The notes beneath the pieces were generated by a model, which was not told the origin of the DNA, made no database searches, and saw only the letters and a program-made list of their open reading frames with translations. The position numbers and the translations under genes were made by a program. From contig JAVHVN010000124.1 of assembly GCA_032160545.1 (NCBI GenBank), forward strand, positions 1 through 12,827: a stretch of DNA of 12,827 bases, read 5' to 3'. Origin of the DNA: DATGFB01 sp032160545 (lineage in GTDB: Bacteria > Actinomycetota > Actinomycetes > Mycobacteriales > Jatrophihabitantaceae). Of the stretch, positions 1 to 7,347 are shown one piece after another; position 1 is the first letter of the stretch, and each line of letters starts with the position of its first letter.

Positions 1-957
1 CGAGAGGTACGCATCCGGCAGGGTCACGTACTTGCCGATCAGACCGATGCGAACCTGGCCCTCCGATGTGTCGATGCGCCGGACGAGGTTCCGCCACCCG
101 TCGAGCTGTGGTTCGGGAACCGCCTCCATCCGGAGGTGATCGATGACGTAACCGTCGAGGTTCTCGTCGCGGAGCACGAGCGGGATCTCGTAGATGTTCT
201 TGGAGTCGACGGCCGAGACGATCGCGTCGATCGGGACGTCACACAGGAGCGAGATCTTGCGCTTTAGCCCGGGACTGATCGGCCGGTCGGACCGACACAC
301 GATGACGTCGGGCTGGATACCGATGCTTCGCAGCTCGCGCACCGAGTGCTGCGTTGGTTTCGTCTTGAGCTCTTCGGCGGGGGCCATGTAAGGGACCAAA
401 GTCACGTGGACGTAGCAGGTGTCGTCGCGGCCCAACTCGCCCTTTAGCTGGCGGATCGCCTCCAAGAAAGGAAGGGACTCGATGTCACCAACCGTGCCGC
501 CGATCTCGGTGATGAGCACGTCGGCGCCGGAGTCCTCGGCGAGGCTGGTGATGCGCTCCTTGATCGCGTTAGTGATGTGTGGGATGACCTGGACCGTGTC
601 GCCGAGGTAATCACCTCGACGCTCTTTGGCGATGACGCTCTGGTAGATGGCTCCGGTCGTGACGTTGGAGTAACGGAACAGGTTTTCGTCGATGAAGCGC
701 TCGTAGTGGCCGAGATCGAGATCGGTTTCGCCGCCGTCCTCGGTCACGAAGACCTCGCCGTGCTGGAACGGGTTCATCGTCCCCGGATCGACGTTCAAGT
801 AGGGATCGAGCTTCTGCATCGTCACGCGCAAGCCGCGTGCCTTGAGCAGCGAGCCGAGGCTCGAGGCCGTCAATCCTTTGCCGAGGGAGGAGGCCACGCC
901 TCCGGTCACGAACAGGTGTTTGGTCGGCCAGTCTTTGCCTGCAGGCGCTCGATCCAC
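1..957 (-). CDS. pyrG: CTP synthase, N-terminal 319 residues (cut by window edge)
   Basis: CTP synthase makes CTP from UTP, ATP and glutamine in the cytoplasm. Only the N-terminal 319 codons are present, and the reading frame is open at base 1. The translation shows the amidoligase (synthetase) domain: the GGVASSLGKG phosphate-binding loop (residues 19-28), KLDPYLNVDPGTMNPFQHGE, the EDGGETDLDLGHYERF segment and EIGGTVGDIES. It then passes into the linker and the first strand of the glutamine amidotransferase domain (VRIGLIGKYVTLPDAY). The amidotransferase Cys-His-Glu triad lies beyond the window. The start is GTG at 957, because an in-frame TGA lies three codons upstream and the homologous sequence begins soon after. 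No strong Shine-Dalgarno sequence is visible. The gene lies 64 bp after a small hypothetical gene on the same strand; steA-mctB-pyrG is also the order around Rv1697-Rv1699 in M. tuberculosis. The family identification is certain; the exact start is likely. Confidence 0.97.
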   Translation of the reverse strand, partial: MDRAPAGKDWPTKHLFVTGGVASSLGKGLTASSLGSLLKARGLRVTMQKLDPYLNVDPGTMNPFQHGEVFVTEDGGETDLDLGHYERFIDENLFRYSNVTTGAIYQSVIAKERRGDYLGDTVQVIPHITNAIKERITSLAEDSGADVLITEIGGTVGDIESLPFLEAIRQLKGELGRDDTCYVHVTLVPYMAPAEELKTKPTQHSVRELRSIGIQPDVIVCRSDRPISPGLKRKISLLCDVPIDAIVSAVDSKNIYEIPLVLRDENLDGYVIDHLRMEAVPEPQLDGWRNLVRRIDTSEGQVRIGLIGKYVTLPDAYLS

Positions 958-961
958 GGAA

Positions 962-973
962 GTTCACGTTAAC
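962..973. other. Near-palindrome directly upstream of pyrG
   Basis: The sequence GTTCACGTTAAC pairs with its own reverse complement at five of six half-site positions. It sits 5-16 bases upstream of the pyrG GTG start in an otherwise GC-rich gap (958-1021). It could be an operator or chance; no regulator is implied by the neighbours. Low confidence. Confidence 0.2.
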
Positions 974-1021
974 ACGGACTCCGACCGCGCAGCGCGTCGC
1001 GCGCGCGGCGCGCCGGGCGAA

Positions 1022-1366
1022 TCAGGCCTCGAGCGCGCGCAACGCGTGCTCGGTGTCGCGCGCGGTGAGAAGACCGCTCGCGTGCGCCTGCCGGAGCAGC
1101 CGTGCGCGGGCCTGCGGCGTGGTCGCGAACGGCGCCGCCGCGCCGACGATCACCATCGCCCCCCGACGGTCCTCAGCTGTGCCTGCCCGCTCGAGGTCTG
1201 CGCTCTCACGGCGGGGGCGTAACGGAGCCACCACGCTGCCCACGGCGCCCCCGACGGCCGACCCGACCGCACCCACCGTGCTCACGGTGTTGCCGATGGT
1301 GACCAGTCCGTGCCGCACTGCCGCGGCGAACGCCGCGACAACCGAGTTCGGCAACGGGGCGTCCAT
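1022..1366 (-). CDS. Small hypothetical protein between mctB/steB and pyrG (114 aa)
   Basis: I do not recognise this gene. The reading frame has the strong G/C third-position bias expected for coding sequence in this genome, which supports it as real. The protein starts MDAPLPNSVVAAF and has a Gly/Ala/Val-rich, moderately hydrophobic stretch (about residues 20-48, with repeated VGxxVG-like spacing) that could be a glycine-zipper-type membrane-associated helix. A charged linker (PRRESADLERAGTAEDRRG) follows, and then a short helical C-terminus ending in HALRALEA. There is no signal peptide or catalytic motif. I chose the ATG at 1366 because it lies 10 nt after the mctB/steB stop, which suggests translational coupling; an in-frame ATG at 1411 would overlap the end of mctB. 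In M. tuberculosis the corresponding genes Rv1698 and Rv1699 are neighbours, so this gene looks like a lineage-specific insertion. A role with the SteAB envelope pair is only an inference from position. Confidence 0.62.
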   Translation of the reverse strand: MDAPLPNSVVAAFAAAVRHGLVTIGNTVSTVGAVGSAVGGAVGSVVAPLRPRRESADLERAGTAEDRRGAMVIVGAAAPFATTPQARARLLRQAHASGLLTARDTEHALRALEA

Positions 1367-1376
1367 CCCGTCGAAC

Positions 1377-2288
1377 CTACCGGCCGATATTCGGGAACAG
1401 CGCGACGGCACCGCGTGCGGTGCCGTAGTGCCCGAAGGAAGAGTTCAGCGCGTCGCTGATCGCGAGGACGGCCGACACCTGGCCGATCGCGGCGTCGGCG
1501 TTGTCGACCGTGGTCACCGCCGACTTGAGGGCACTCGAGTTGCGAACGCCGGCGACCAAACCCGCCTCGGTGGCCGAGCTGCCGTTGCCGGCCACCACGA
1601 TGTTTCCGCCGGCATGCTGCAGTGCGGTGACGAACGAGAGTTCCATCTGGGCGGCGTAGCTGCCCTGCGGGAGCACCCCGGACCCGACGATCACGACCGA
1701 GGTGGTCGGCGTGATGCCACCGCCGCCCACGGACAGCATGTGCAGCTCGGAGAACCCGCCCAGGACCTGGCTCAGGTCGGTGGCCTGTCCCCGTCCGAGC
1801 AGCACATATCCCAGGAGTGCGCCGGCGAGCTGACCGGGGTCGTTGACCTCTGGATACGTCAGTCCGATGGGGTGGACGGTCGTGGCGAGCGAGGTGATGT
1901 CACTGCCGCGGCGCTGGTCGACGTAGGACGACGTCAGCTCCAGCCGGCTCAGGTGTGCGCCGGCCGCCGTGATCTGCTTCTCGATCCCGTCCTCGGTGCT
2001 GCTGCTCGCGCCGGGCATGCCGATCATGAGGACGTTCTTCTTGGTGAGCGTTCCCTGAACGATCTGCGTGCCGAACTGCTCGGCGAAGGCGCCCGCGTCA
2101 CCGACCTGGCTCTGCAGCGCCTTGACCTGATTGGCCAGCGCGAGGCGGTCGTTCTTGAGGTTGTTCACCTGCTTGCGCAGGTCGGTCGTGATCGGTCCGT
2201 TCAACGCTGTGGTGCCGACGACGATGCCGAGCGCCAGCGCGAGGAACACACCGATGATCGAGACGAGGTGGTAGCGGAAAGAGATCAC
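1377..2288 (-). CDS. mctB: MctB/SteB family membrane-anchored protein (Rv1698-like)
   Basis: The protein has 303 residues: a short cytoplasmic start (VISFRYH), one hydrophobic segment (about residues 8-29), a coiled-coil-like stretch (about 35-64, LRKQVNNLKNDRLALANQVK) and a large domain ending at FPNIGR. This layout matches the family of M. tuberculosis Rv1698 (MctB), reported as a copper-export or outer-membrane channel protein. It also matches Corynebacterium glutamicum SteB, which partners SteA and controls the RipA septal peptidoglycan hydrolase. The sequence does not decide between these roles; the single N-terminal anchor plus coiled coil, and the partner steA next door, favour the SteB role. 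The start is GTG at 2288, which overlaps the steA stop by 4 nt (GTGA), so translation is probably coupled. A longer frame from 2327 would add 13 residues overlapping steA and is less likely. An alternative name is steB. Confidence 0.9.
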   Translation of the reverse strand: MISFRYHLVSIIGVFLALALGIVVGTTALNGPITTDLRKQVNNLKNDRLALANQVKALQSQVGDAGAFAEQFGTQIVQGTLTKKNVLMIGMPGASSSTEDGIEKQITAAGAHLSRLELTSSYVDQRRGSDITSLATTVHPIGLTYPEVNDPGQLAGALLGYVLLGRGQATDLSQVLGGFSELHMLSVGGGGITPTTSVVIVGSGVLPQGSYAAQMELSFVTALQHAGGNIVVAGNGSSATEAGLVAGVRNSSALKSAVTTVDNADAAIGQVSAVLAISDALNSSFGHYGTARGAVALFPNIGR

Positions 2289-3463
2289 GAGAAGACGTCC
2301 TGTACCCAGTTCGTGAAGGTGTGCCAACCGGAGTCGACGTGGTTGAGGTAATGCCGGCCCGCCTCGGAGACCGCGAGCGCGGCGACGATCGCGACGAGCG
2401 CGGCCACGACCAGCAGCAGCAAAGCTGCCGCTGAGATGCGGTTGCGGTACAAGCGCGCGACGCCTTGTGCGTCGACCAGCTTGCCTCCCACCCGCAACCG
2501 AGTGAGGAAGGTCGACGCCATGCCGGCGCGGCCCTTGTCGAGGAACTCGGTGAGGGTTGCGTGCGTGCCGACCGCGACGATCAGCTCGGCGCCGTTCTCG
2601 TCGGCGAGCAGCATCGCGATGTCCTCGCTGGTTCCGGACGTCGGGAAGGAGACTGCGTCGATACCGAGGTCCTGTACCCGGTTGAGGCCGGGCGCCCGCC
2701 CGTCCGGATAGGCGTGCACGACGATCTCGGCACCGGTGGCCAGCGCGGCGTCGGACACGGCGTCCATGTCTCCCACGACCATGTGCGGCTTCAGGCCCGC
2801 ATCGAGCAACGCGTCGGCCCCGCCGTCGACGCCGACCAGCACCGGCTTGTACTCGCGGATGTAGTACTTGAGCGACTTGAGATCGGCGGCGTGGTCGTAA
2901 CCCCGCACGACGACCAGCACGTGCCGACCCGCGAAGGAAGTCCGCACCGCAGGGACGCCGACACCGTCGAGCAGCAGCTCACGCTCCCGGCTCATGTACT
3001 CGGAGGTGTTCGCGGCGAAGGCCTCGAGCTGAGCTGAGAGCCCGATCTTCGCCTCGGACATGGCCCGCGCGATCGACTCGGAGTCCTGGACGGTGCCCGT
3101 GGCCACCGGGGTTTCCCCGACATAGACGGTGTCGCCGTCGACGCGGATCTTGGTGCCCTCCTTGACCGCGGCGAAGATCTCGGCGCCGACGTTGTCGAGG
3201 ATCGGGATGCCGTGGCCGACGATGCGGTCCGGGCCCAGGTTCGGATAGCGGCCCGAGACGCTGGGTTGCGCGTTGATGACTAGCGCAACCTTCGCGGCAA
3301 CGAGCGCCTCGGCCGCGACCCGGTCGAGGTCGACGTGGTCGATGATGGCGATGTCACCGGGGTTCAGTCGGCCGACGAGCCGGTTCGTGCGGCGGTCCAG
3401 GCGGGCCACCCCGCTGACGCCGGGGAGCGCGTCGGAGCGCCGGCGTAGGGGTGCGAGCTTCAT
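2285..3463 (-). CDS. steA: SteA-like protein, thiamine-pyrophosphokinase-related fold (Rv1697-like)
   Basis: The protein has 392 residues, close to M. tuberculosis Rv1697 (about 393), and shares its landmarks. These are ARLDRRTNRLVGRLNPGDIAIIDH near the N-terminus, INAQPSVSGRYPNLGP, AFAANTSEYM, and a thiamine-pyrophosphokinase-like core (VGVDGGADALLDAG followed by MVVGDMDAVS). One transmembrane helix (about residues 343-366) lies near the C-terminus, followed by a short Trp-containing tail. In C. glutamicum SteA forms a complex with SteB that regulates cell separation through RipA; true pyrophosphokinase activity has not been assigned to this family, as far as I know. The start is ATG at 3463, which best matches homologue length (MKLAPLRRRSDALPGVSG). 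An in-frame ATG six codons upstream (3481) is possible, and neither has a strong ribosome-binding site. The frame runs open up to 3757, but that extension overlaps recN and reads as non-homologous. It lies 61 bp after recN and overlaps mctB/steB by 4 nt. Confidence 0.93.
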   Translation of the reverse strand: MKLAPLRRRSDALPGVSGVARLDRRTNRLVGRLNPGDIAIIDHVDLDRVAAEALVAAKVALVINAQPSVSGRYPNLGPDRIVGHGIPILDNVGAEIFAAVKEGTKIRVDGDTVYVGETPVATGTVQDSESIARAMSEAKIGLSAQLEAFAANTSEYMSRERELLLDGVGVPAVRTSFAGRHVLVVVRGYDHAADLKSLKYYIREYKPVLVGVDGGADALLDAGLKPHMVVGDMDAVSDAALATGAEIVVHAYPDGRAPGLNRVQDLGIDAVSFPTSGTSEDIAMLLADENGAELIVAVGTHATLTEFLDKGRAGMASTFLTRLRVGGKLVDAQGVARLYRNRISAAALLLLVVAALVAIVAALAVSEAGRHYLNHVDSGWHTFTNWVQDVFS

Positions 3464-3524
3464 GGACACCAATGGTGCCATCCGTACGCTGAGCGGCCTG
3501 GCTGCGCCACGCGGGGTGGGGACC

Positions 3525-5315
3525 CTATTTGCGCTTCCGGCGTCCGGCGGCCTGTTTCGGCGCCTTGTCGCGTGCGGCGTCGCCCAGCAGCTCGGCGGCG
3601 TGCTCGCGCGCGGTGGACGAGTCCGAGCCCGCCAGCATCCGGGCCAGCTCGGACACCCTGTCCTCGTCGGTGACGATGCGCACGTCGCTGGTCGTGACGC
3701 TCGAGCCGCCGCCGCCGCCGCCGCGCGCCGCGCCGGACGGTGGCTTGTCCACCACAATCTGCCGGTCGGCGTACGCCGCTACCTGCGCGAGGTGCGTGAC
3801 AACGACGACCTGTCGATCCCGTGCCAGCGCGGCAAGCCGCCGACCGACCTCGACGGCGGCGCGCCCTCCCACTCCGGCGTCGACCTCGTCGAACACCATC
3901 GTCGGAACCGGGTCGGCCCCGGCGAGGCAGACCTCGAGAGCGAGCATCACCCGTGACAGCTCGCCTCCCGATGCGCCTCTGGCGAGCGGGACGGGCGGCG
4001 ACTGCGGGTGCGGCGTGAGCAGGAACTCGATGTCGTCGGCCCCGTCGGCGCCCAACGCCGTGCCGCCCGGGCCCGGTTGTGCCGAGCCGGCACGGGGCCG
4101 TATCTCGGCGGTGAACGTCGCGCCGGACATCGCCAGGCCGCCGAGCTCCGCGGTCACTGCGGCTGAAAGGGTTGCTGCAGTGGCGGTCCGGTGCGCTGTC
4201 AGCTCACCAGCGAGGGCTACCGCCTGCGCCGCGGCAGCGTCGCGCTCGGCAGCGAGCGCTGCGAGCGCGTCGTCGGAGACGTCGAGGTCTGCCAGCCGCG
4301 CGGCAGCGCTGTCGGCCCAGCGCAGCACCGCCGAGACGGTAGCCTCCGCGTCGCCGTACTTGCGCACGAGCGAGCTGAGTACCGCGCGGCGGGACTGCAC
4401 CTCCTCGAGCCGGGCGGGCTCGGCGTCGAGCGTGTCGCCGTAGCCGCGCAGGTCGGCGGCGACGTCGGCCGCGGCGGCTGCGAGTTCGTCAAGACGAGCC
4501 GCGAGTTCGTCGAGCTTGGCGTCGGCGCCGGCCACCTGGCCCAGGGCGCGCCGTGCCGACGACAGCAGCATCCCGGCGTCAGCGCTGTCGGACGCCGGGT
4601 CGTCGGGGTCACCGGCGAGAAGATCATGCGCGAGGCGCGCCGCGGAGCACAGCGCGTCGGCGTGCGTCAGGCGTTCGACGAGTTCAGCGAGCTCGGCATC
4701 CTCGCCCGGTTGCGGGTCCGCGGCGGCGATCTCGGCGAGCCCGTGCTCGAGCAGGCCGGCCTCACGCCGCAGTTCGGAGGCACGCGCGGTCCGTTCGGCA
4801 AGCGCGTCGCTGGCGCGCCGCCACCGCGCGAAGGCGTCGACGTAGGGCGCGGTGTCGATCTCGCCGTAGCGGTCGAGCACCGCCAGTTGCTCGGCGCGAC
4901 GGGTGAGCCGGAGCTGGTCGACCTGCCCGTGTACGGTGACCAGCCGGTCCGCGAGTTCGGCCAGCAGCGACACAGGAGCAGGCGCTCCGCCGACGTACGC
5001 CCGTGACCGACCGGCGCTGCTCACCACCCGCCGCAACGCGAGGTCGCTGCCGTCGTCGAACTCACCGCCGGCGTCATGCACGCGAGCGAGGAGGTGGCTG
5101 TCGGTGATAGTGACCCGGCCGTCGACGGTGGCCGCGTCGGTGCCGGTGCGCACTCGGGCGGCGTCCGCCCGACCGCCGAAGAGCAGCAGCAGCCCGGTTA
5201 CCACCATTGTCTTGCCCGCGCCGGTCTCGCCGGTGACCGCCGTGAGGCCTGGGCCGAGCGAGAGGGTGGCGTCGTCGATGACTCCGAGGCCTCGGATCCG
5301 CAGCTCCTCCAGCAC
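3525..5315 (-). CDS. recN: DNA repair protein RecN
   Basis: RecN is an SMC-like ATPase that acts early in double-strand-break repair and helps bring broken DNA ends together. The protein has 596 residues, the normal size. It shows the N-terminal Walker A loop GETGAGKT (residues 29-36), a long Ala/Glu/Arg-rich helical middle that forms the coiled coils, the ABC signature ASGGELSRV (from residue 448) and Walker B with catalytic Glu, TMVFDE (472-477), followed by DAGVGG and the VVVTHLAQVAA switch segment. An uninterrupted run of six glycines (residues 532-537) sits in a variable loop, and the C-terminus is basic (GRRKRK). The start is GTG at 5315, giving the family-typical beginning VLEELRIRGLGVIDD; it lies 10 nt after the nadK stop. 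No good Shine-Dalgarno sequence is seen, so translation may depend on reinitiation after nadK. LexA control, common for recN, cannot be seen here because the gene lies inside the operon. Confidence 0.97.
   Translation of the reverse strand: MLEELRIRGLGVIDDATLSLGPGLTAVTGETGAGKTMVVTGLLLLFGGRADAARVRTGTDAATVDGRVTITDSHLLARVHDAGGEFDDGSDLALRRVVSSAGRSRAYVGGAPAPVSLLAELADRLVTVHGQVDQLRLTRRAEQLAVLDRYGEIDTAPYVDAFARWRRASDALAERTARASELRREAGLLEHGLAEIAAADPQPGEDAELAELVERLTHADALCSAARLAHDLLAGDPDDPASDSADAGMLLSSARRALGQVAGADAKLDELAARLDELAAAAADVAADLRGYGDTLDAEPARLEEVQSRRAVLSSLVRKYGDAEATVSAVLRWADSAAARLADLDVSDDALAALAAERDAAAAQAVALAGELTAHRTATAATLSAAVTAELGGLAMSGATFTAEIRPRAGSAQPGPGGTALGADGADDIEFLLTPHPQSPPVPLARGASGGELSRVMLALEVCLAGADPVPTMVFDEVDAGVGGRAAVEVGRRLAALARDRQVVVVTHLAQVAAYADRQIVVDKPPSGAARGGGGGGSSVTTSDVRIVTDEDRVSELARMLAGSDSSTAREHAAELLGDAARDKAPKQAAGRRKRK
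3705..3722. repeat. GCC trinucleotide run (six units) inside recN
   Basis: Six consecutive GCC units on the plus strand encode six glycines (GGC codons) in RecN residues 532-537. The location is a variable loop between the last core strand and the ELARML helix, so a change in repeat number would keep the frame and probably be tolerated. Confidence 0.8.
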
Positions 5316-5325
5316 GCTTCGGAGG

Positions 5326-6246
5326 TTAGCCGACCTCGCGGTCCTCGGGCCGGTCCTCCACAACGGATGCGGCCGCCTCACGCAGGCTGCGCACCGGCAG
5401 TTGGAACTTGCTGACGAGCCGGTCGGCGAAGCCGGACTCGCCGATACGCGCGATTCGCACCGGCTGGGCCCCGCGGCGCACGCGCACCCGCCCGCCCGAG
5501 GGCACTGGTACCGAGCGGCGGCCGTCGCAACTGAGCACCGCCTCGTGCCCCTGGCTGACCAAGTCGACGTCCACGACCGAATCCGGCGCCACGACGATCG
5601 GCCGCGCGAACAGGGCGTGCGCGGCATTCGGCACGACGATCAGCGCGTCGACGTTCGGCCACACGATCGGGCCTCCCGCAGAGAACGCGTAAGCCGTCGA
5701 GCCCGTTGGCGTCGAGCACAGCACGCCATCGCAGCCGAAGCGCAACAGTGGCCGGTTGTCCACGGCGACCGCAATCTCGAGCATCCGCTCGCGGTTCGTA
5801 CGCTCGAGGGAGGCTTCGTTCAGTGCCCAGGCCCGGTCGCGGACGATCCCGTCGACCAATACGTCCGCGTCGACGGTGACCCGCTCCTCGACCGTGTACC
5901 GCGCATCGACGATCGCCTGGACGGTGTCGCCGAAGTTGTCGGGTTCGGCCTGGGCGAGGAATCCGACGTGCCCGAGGTTGACACCGAGCATCGGCGTGCC
6001 TGCGGGCCGCGCCAATTCGGTAGCGCGCAGGAACGTGCCGTCCCCGCCGAGCACCAGCACCAACTCTGCGTCCTTCGCCGCCTCTGCCGGTCCGACGACG
6101 GCGACCTCGGTGCTGCCGCATTCGAACGCCTCGTCGGGCAGCATCCGGATCTCGAAACCGGCCGCTCGCAGCCGGACGATCGCCTGGGAGGCCAGCTGAC
6201 GGATCTGCCCGCGCGAGGTGTGCGCGACCAGCAACAAGGACCTCAC
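5326..6246 (-). CDS. nadK: NAD kinase (ATP/polyphosphate-dependent)
   Basis: NAD kinase phosphorylates NAD to NADP in the cytoplasm and is the source of the cell's NADP(H). The 306-residue length matches mycobacterial PpnK (about 307). Motifs seen are the diacylglycerol-kinase-like GGDGTFLRA (from residue 67), GVNLGHVGFLA, the nucleotide-binding NEAS (143-146), TPTGSTAYAFSAGGPI (from residue 179) and the C-terminal SCDGRRSVPVP strand. The start is GTG at 6246. It overlaps the tlyA stop by 4 nt (GTGA) and has a textbook Shine-Dalgarno sequence, AAGGAGGTG, at 6255-6263, eight nt upstream inside the tlyA coding end. A longer open frame reaching 6396 is overlap with tlyA and is rejected. recN follows after 10 nt. 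This is the usual tlyA-nadK-recN arrangement of actinobacteria. Confidence 0.97.
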   Translation of the reverse strand: MRSLLLVAHTSRGQIRQLASQAIVRLRAAGFEIRMLPDEAFECGSTEVAVVGPAEAAKDAELVLVLGGDGTFLRATELARPAGTPMLGVNLGHVGFLAQAEPDNFGDTVQAIVDARYTVEERVTVDADVLVDGIVRDRAWALNEASLERTNRERMLEIAVAVDNRPLLRFGCDGVLCSTPTGSTAYAFSAGGPIVWPNVDALIVVPNAAHALFARPIVVAPDSVVDVDLVSQGHEAVLSCDGRRSVPVPSGGRVRVRRGAQPVRIARIGESGFADRLVSKFQLPVRSLREAAASVVEDRPEDREVG

Positions 6247-7061
6247 CGGACCTGCACCTCCTTCGGGCTCGTGACGATTGCGGCGATGTCCTCGGCGCTC
6301 AGTTGGACGGAGGGCTGCTGGCGCAACCACAAGAAGAATTCCACGTTCCCGGACGGACCGGGCAGCGGGCTGCGCACCACGCCGGCCGTAGCCCATCCGA
6401 GATCGCTGGCAACGCTCGCGACGGCGACGACCGCCTGCGCCCGCTGCACCGGGTCGCGGACGACTCCCCCACTGCCGAGCCGCTCCTTACCGACCTCGAA
6501 CTGCGGCTTGACCATCGGCAGCAGATCGCCGTCCGGATGAGTGCACGCCGTCAACGCCGGCAGCACGACACGCAGCGAGATGAAGGACAGGTCGGCGACC
6601 GTGAGCTCTGCCGGCCCGCCGATGTCGTCCGCCGTCAGCGACCGGACGTTCGTGCGATCGAGAGTATGCACGCGTGGGTCGCTGCGCAGTTGCCAGGCGA
6701 GCTGCCCGTAGCCGACGTCGACCGCGACCACCTCGGCGGCTCCAGCACGCAGCAGCACGTCGGTGAAGCCGCCGGTCGATGCACCGGCGTCCAGGCAGCG
6801 ACGTCCGTCCACCGTGATTGCAGGGAACCCTGCGAGGGCACCGGCGAGCTTGTGTCCACCGCGGGACGCGTATCCGGGATCACCGTCGTCAGGCACCACC
6901 CGGATCGCGGTATTCGTCTCGACGTTGGTCGCCGACTTCGTCGCCGGCACGCCGCGGACCTCCACCCGGCCGCCGGCGATCAGTTGGGCAGCCTGATCCC
7001 GGGAGCGCGCAAGCCCGCGCCGGACCAGTTCCGCGTCCAGCCGCTGTACCCGTCGGGCCAC
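6243..7061 (-). CDS. tlyA: TlyA family rRNA 2'-O-methyltransferase / hemolysin A
   Basis: TlyA methylates the 2'-O of cytidines in 16S rRNA helix 44 and 23S rRNA helix 69 (C1409 and C1920 in M. tuberculosis work); its loss gives capreomycin/viomycin resistance. The 272-residue protein has an S4 RNA-binding domain (residues 1 to about 65: RVQRLDAELVRRGLARSRDQ... GRVEVRG) and a Rossmann-like FtsJ-type methyltransferase domain. The SAM-binding motif is LDAGASTGGFTDV (about 90-102). By alignment by eye, the catalytic tetrad is K71 (RGGHK), D157 (ADLSFI), K185 (MVKPQFE) and E241 (NVEFF), corresponding to K69/D154/K182/E238 of the M. tuberculosis enzyme. All four are present, so it should be active. 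The start is GTG at 7061, chosen over GTG 7067 because AGGGAG lies 5 nt upstream. It lies 13 nt after a small gene, and its end overlaps nadK by 4 nt. Confidence 0.96.
   Translation of the reverse strand: MARRVQRLDAELVRRGLARSRDQAAQLIAGGRVEVRGVPATKSATNVETNTAIRVVPDDGDPGYASRGGHKLAGALAGFPAITVDGRRCLDAGASTGGFTDVLLRAGAAEVVAVDVGYGQLAWQLRSDPRVHTLDRTNVRSLTADDIGGPAELTVADLSFISLRVVLPALTACTHPDGDLLPMVKPQFEVGKERLGSGGVVRDPVQRAQAVVAVASVASDLGWATAGVVRSPLPGPSGNVEFFLWLRQQPSVQLSAEDIAAIVTSPKEVQVR
6255..6263 (-). promoter_or_regulatory. Ribosome-binding site of nadK inside tlyA
   Basis: AAGGAGGTG is a nine-base match to the anti-Shine-Dalgarno sequence. It lies 8 nt before the nadK GTG and encodes Lys-Glu-Val near the TlyA C-terminus. 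It decides the nadK start at 6246. Confidence 0.85.
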
Positions 7062-7066
7062 CGGCA

Positions 7067-7072
7067 CTCCCT
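7067..7072 (-). promoter_or_regulatory. Ribosome-binding site of tlyA
   Basis: AGGGAG is followed by 5 nt and GTG at 7061, which favours that GTG over the one at 7067 that abuts the site. It lies directly after the stop codon of the upstream small gene (7075-7077), so ribosomes finishing there could reinitiate. Confidence 0.7.
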
Positions 7073-7074
7073 GA

Positions 7075-7335
7075 TCAGGGGGCCGGCGTGCCCGGTTCGG
7101 CGGTGTCGATCTCGGCGAGCACCCGCTGCAGTTCGACATGTATTTGCTGATAATGCTCGGCATGCTCGGCCAGCGGAAGCTGATCGAGCTCGGCCAGCGA
7201 CCCGAGGTGTGAGCGCACGTCGGCGACTGCACCGTCGGCCGGCACACCCACGAGGGCCTCACCCGCGACCGCCTCACCCACGACGGACGGATTGACTCTC
7301 GATGGGCCGTCGAGGCTCTCGCTGGGTTGCGTCAC
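7075..7335 (-). CDS. Small conserved actinobacterial protein upstream of tlyA (Rv1693-like)
   Basis: This 86-residue protein has a variable, Ala/Gly/Val-rich N-terminal half. Its C-terminal amphipathic helix (residues 52-77, QLPLAEHAEHYQQIHVELQR and onward to AEID) resembles the small protein Rv1693 at the same place before tlyA in M. tuberculosis. Its function is unknown. It has no signal peptide, membrane segment or metal motif; the helix could mediate a protein-protein contact. The start is GTG at 7335 because GGAGG lies 7 nt upstream (7343-7347); the frame stays open to a possible ATG at 7395, but that extension has no ribosome-binding site. tlyA starts 13 nt after the stop, so this is probably the first gene of the tlyA-nadK-recN-steAB transcript, with its promoter in the divergent gap 7336-7540. 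Homology rests on the short C-terminal segment and on position. Confidence 0.8.
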   Translation of the reverse strand: MTQPSESLDGPSRVNPSVVGEAVAGEALVGVPADGAVADVRSHLGSLAELDQLPLAEHAEHYQQIHVELQRVLAEIDTAEPGTPAP

Positions 7336-7342
7336 TGCCTGA

Positions 7343-7347
7343 CCTCC
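7343..7347 (-). promoter_or_regulatory. Ribosome-binding site of the Rv1693-like gene
   Basis: GGAGG lies 7 nt before GTG 7335 and decides that start over the ATG at 7395. Confidence 0.75.

Noticed and set aside
611..967. Minus-strand 118-aa frame starting at a GTG near the pyrG start
   Set aside because: It lies one frame off pyrG; its Arg-rich product lacks any motif, while the other frame gives full CTP synthase motifs.
1053..2351. Long plus-strand open frame (432 aa) opposite mctB
   Set aside because: Antisense shadow of mctB and the small gene after it; no family motif, typical of GC-rich genomes.
3464..3757. N-terminal extension of steA to 3757
   Set aside because: Overlaps recN, and the added Arg/Ala-rich sequence is out-of-frame recN coding; homologue length fits ATG 3463.
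5316..5627. N-terminal extension of recN to 5627
   Set aside because: Overlaps nadK in another frame; the normal RecN N-terminus begins at GTG 5315.
4903..6540. Long plus-strand open frame (545 aa)
   Set aside because: Opposite recN, nadK and tlyA, which have complete catalytic motifs.
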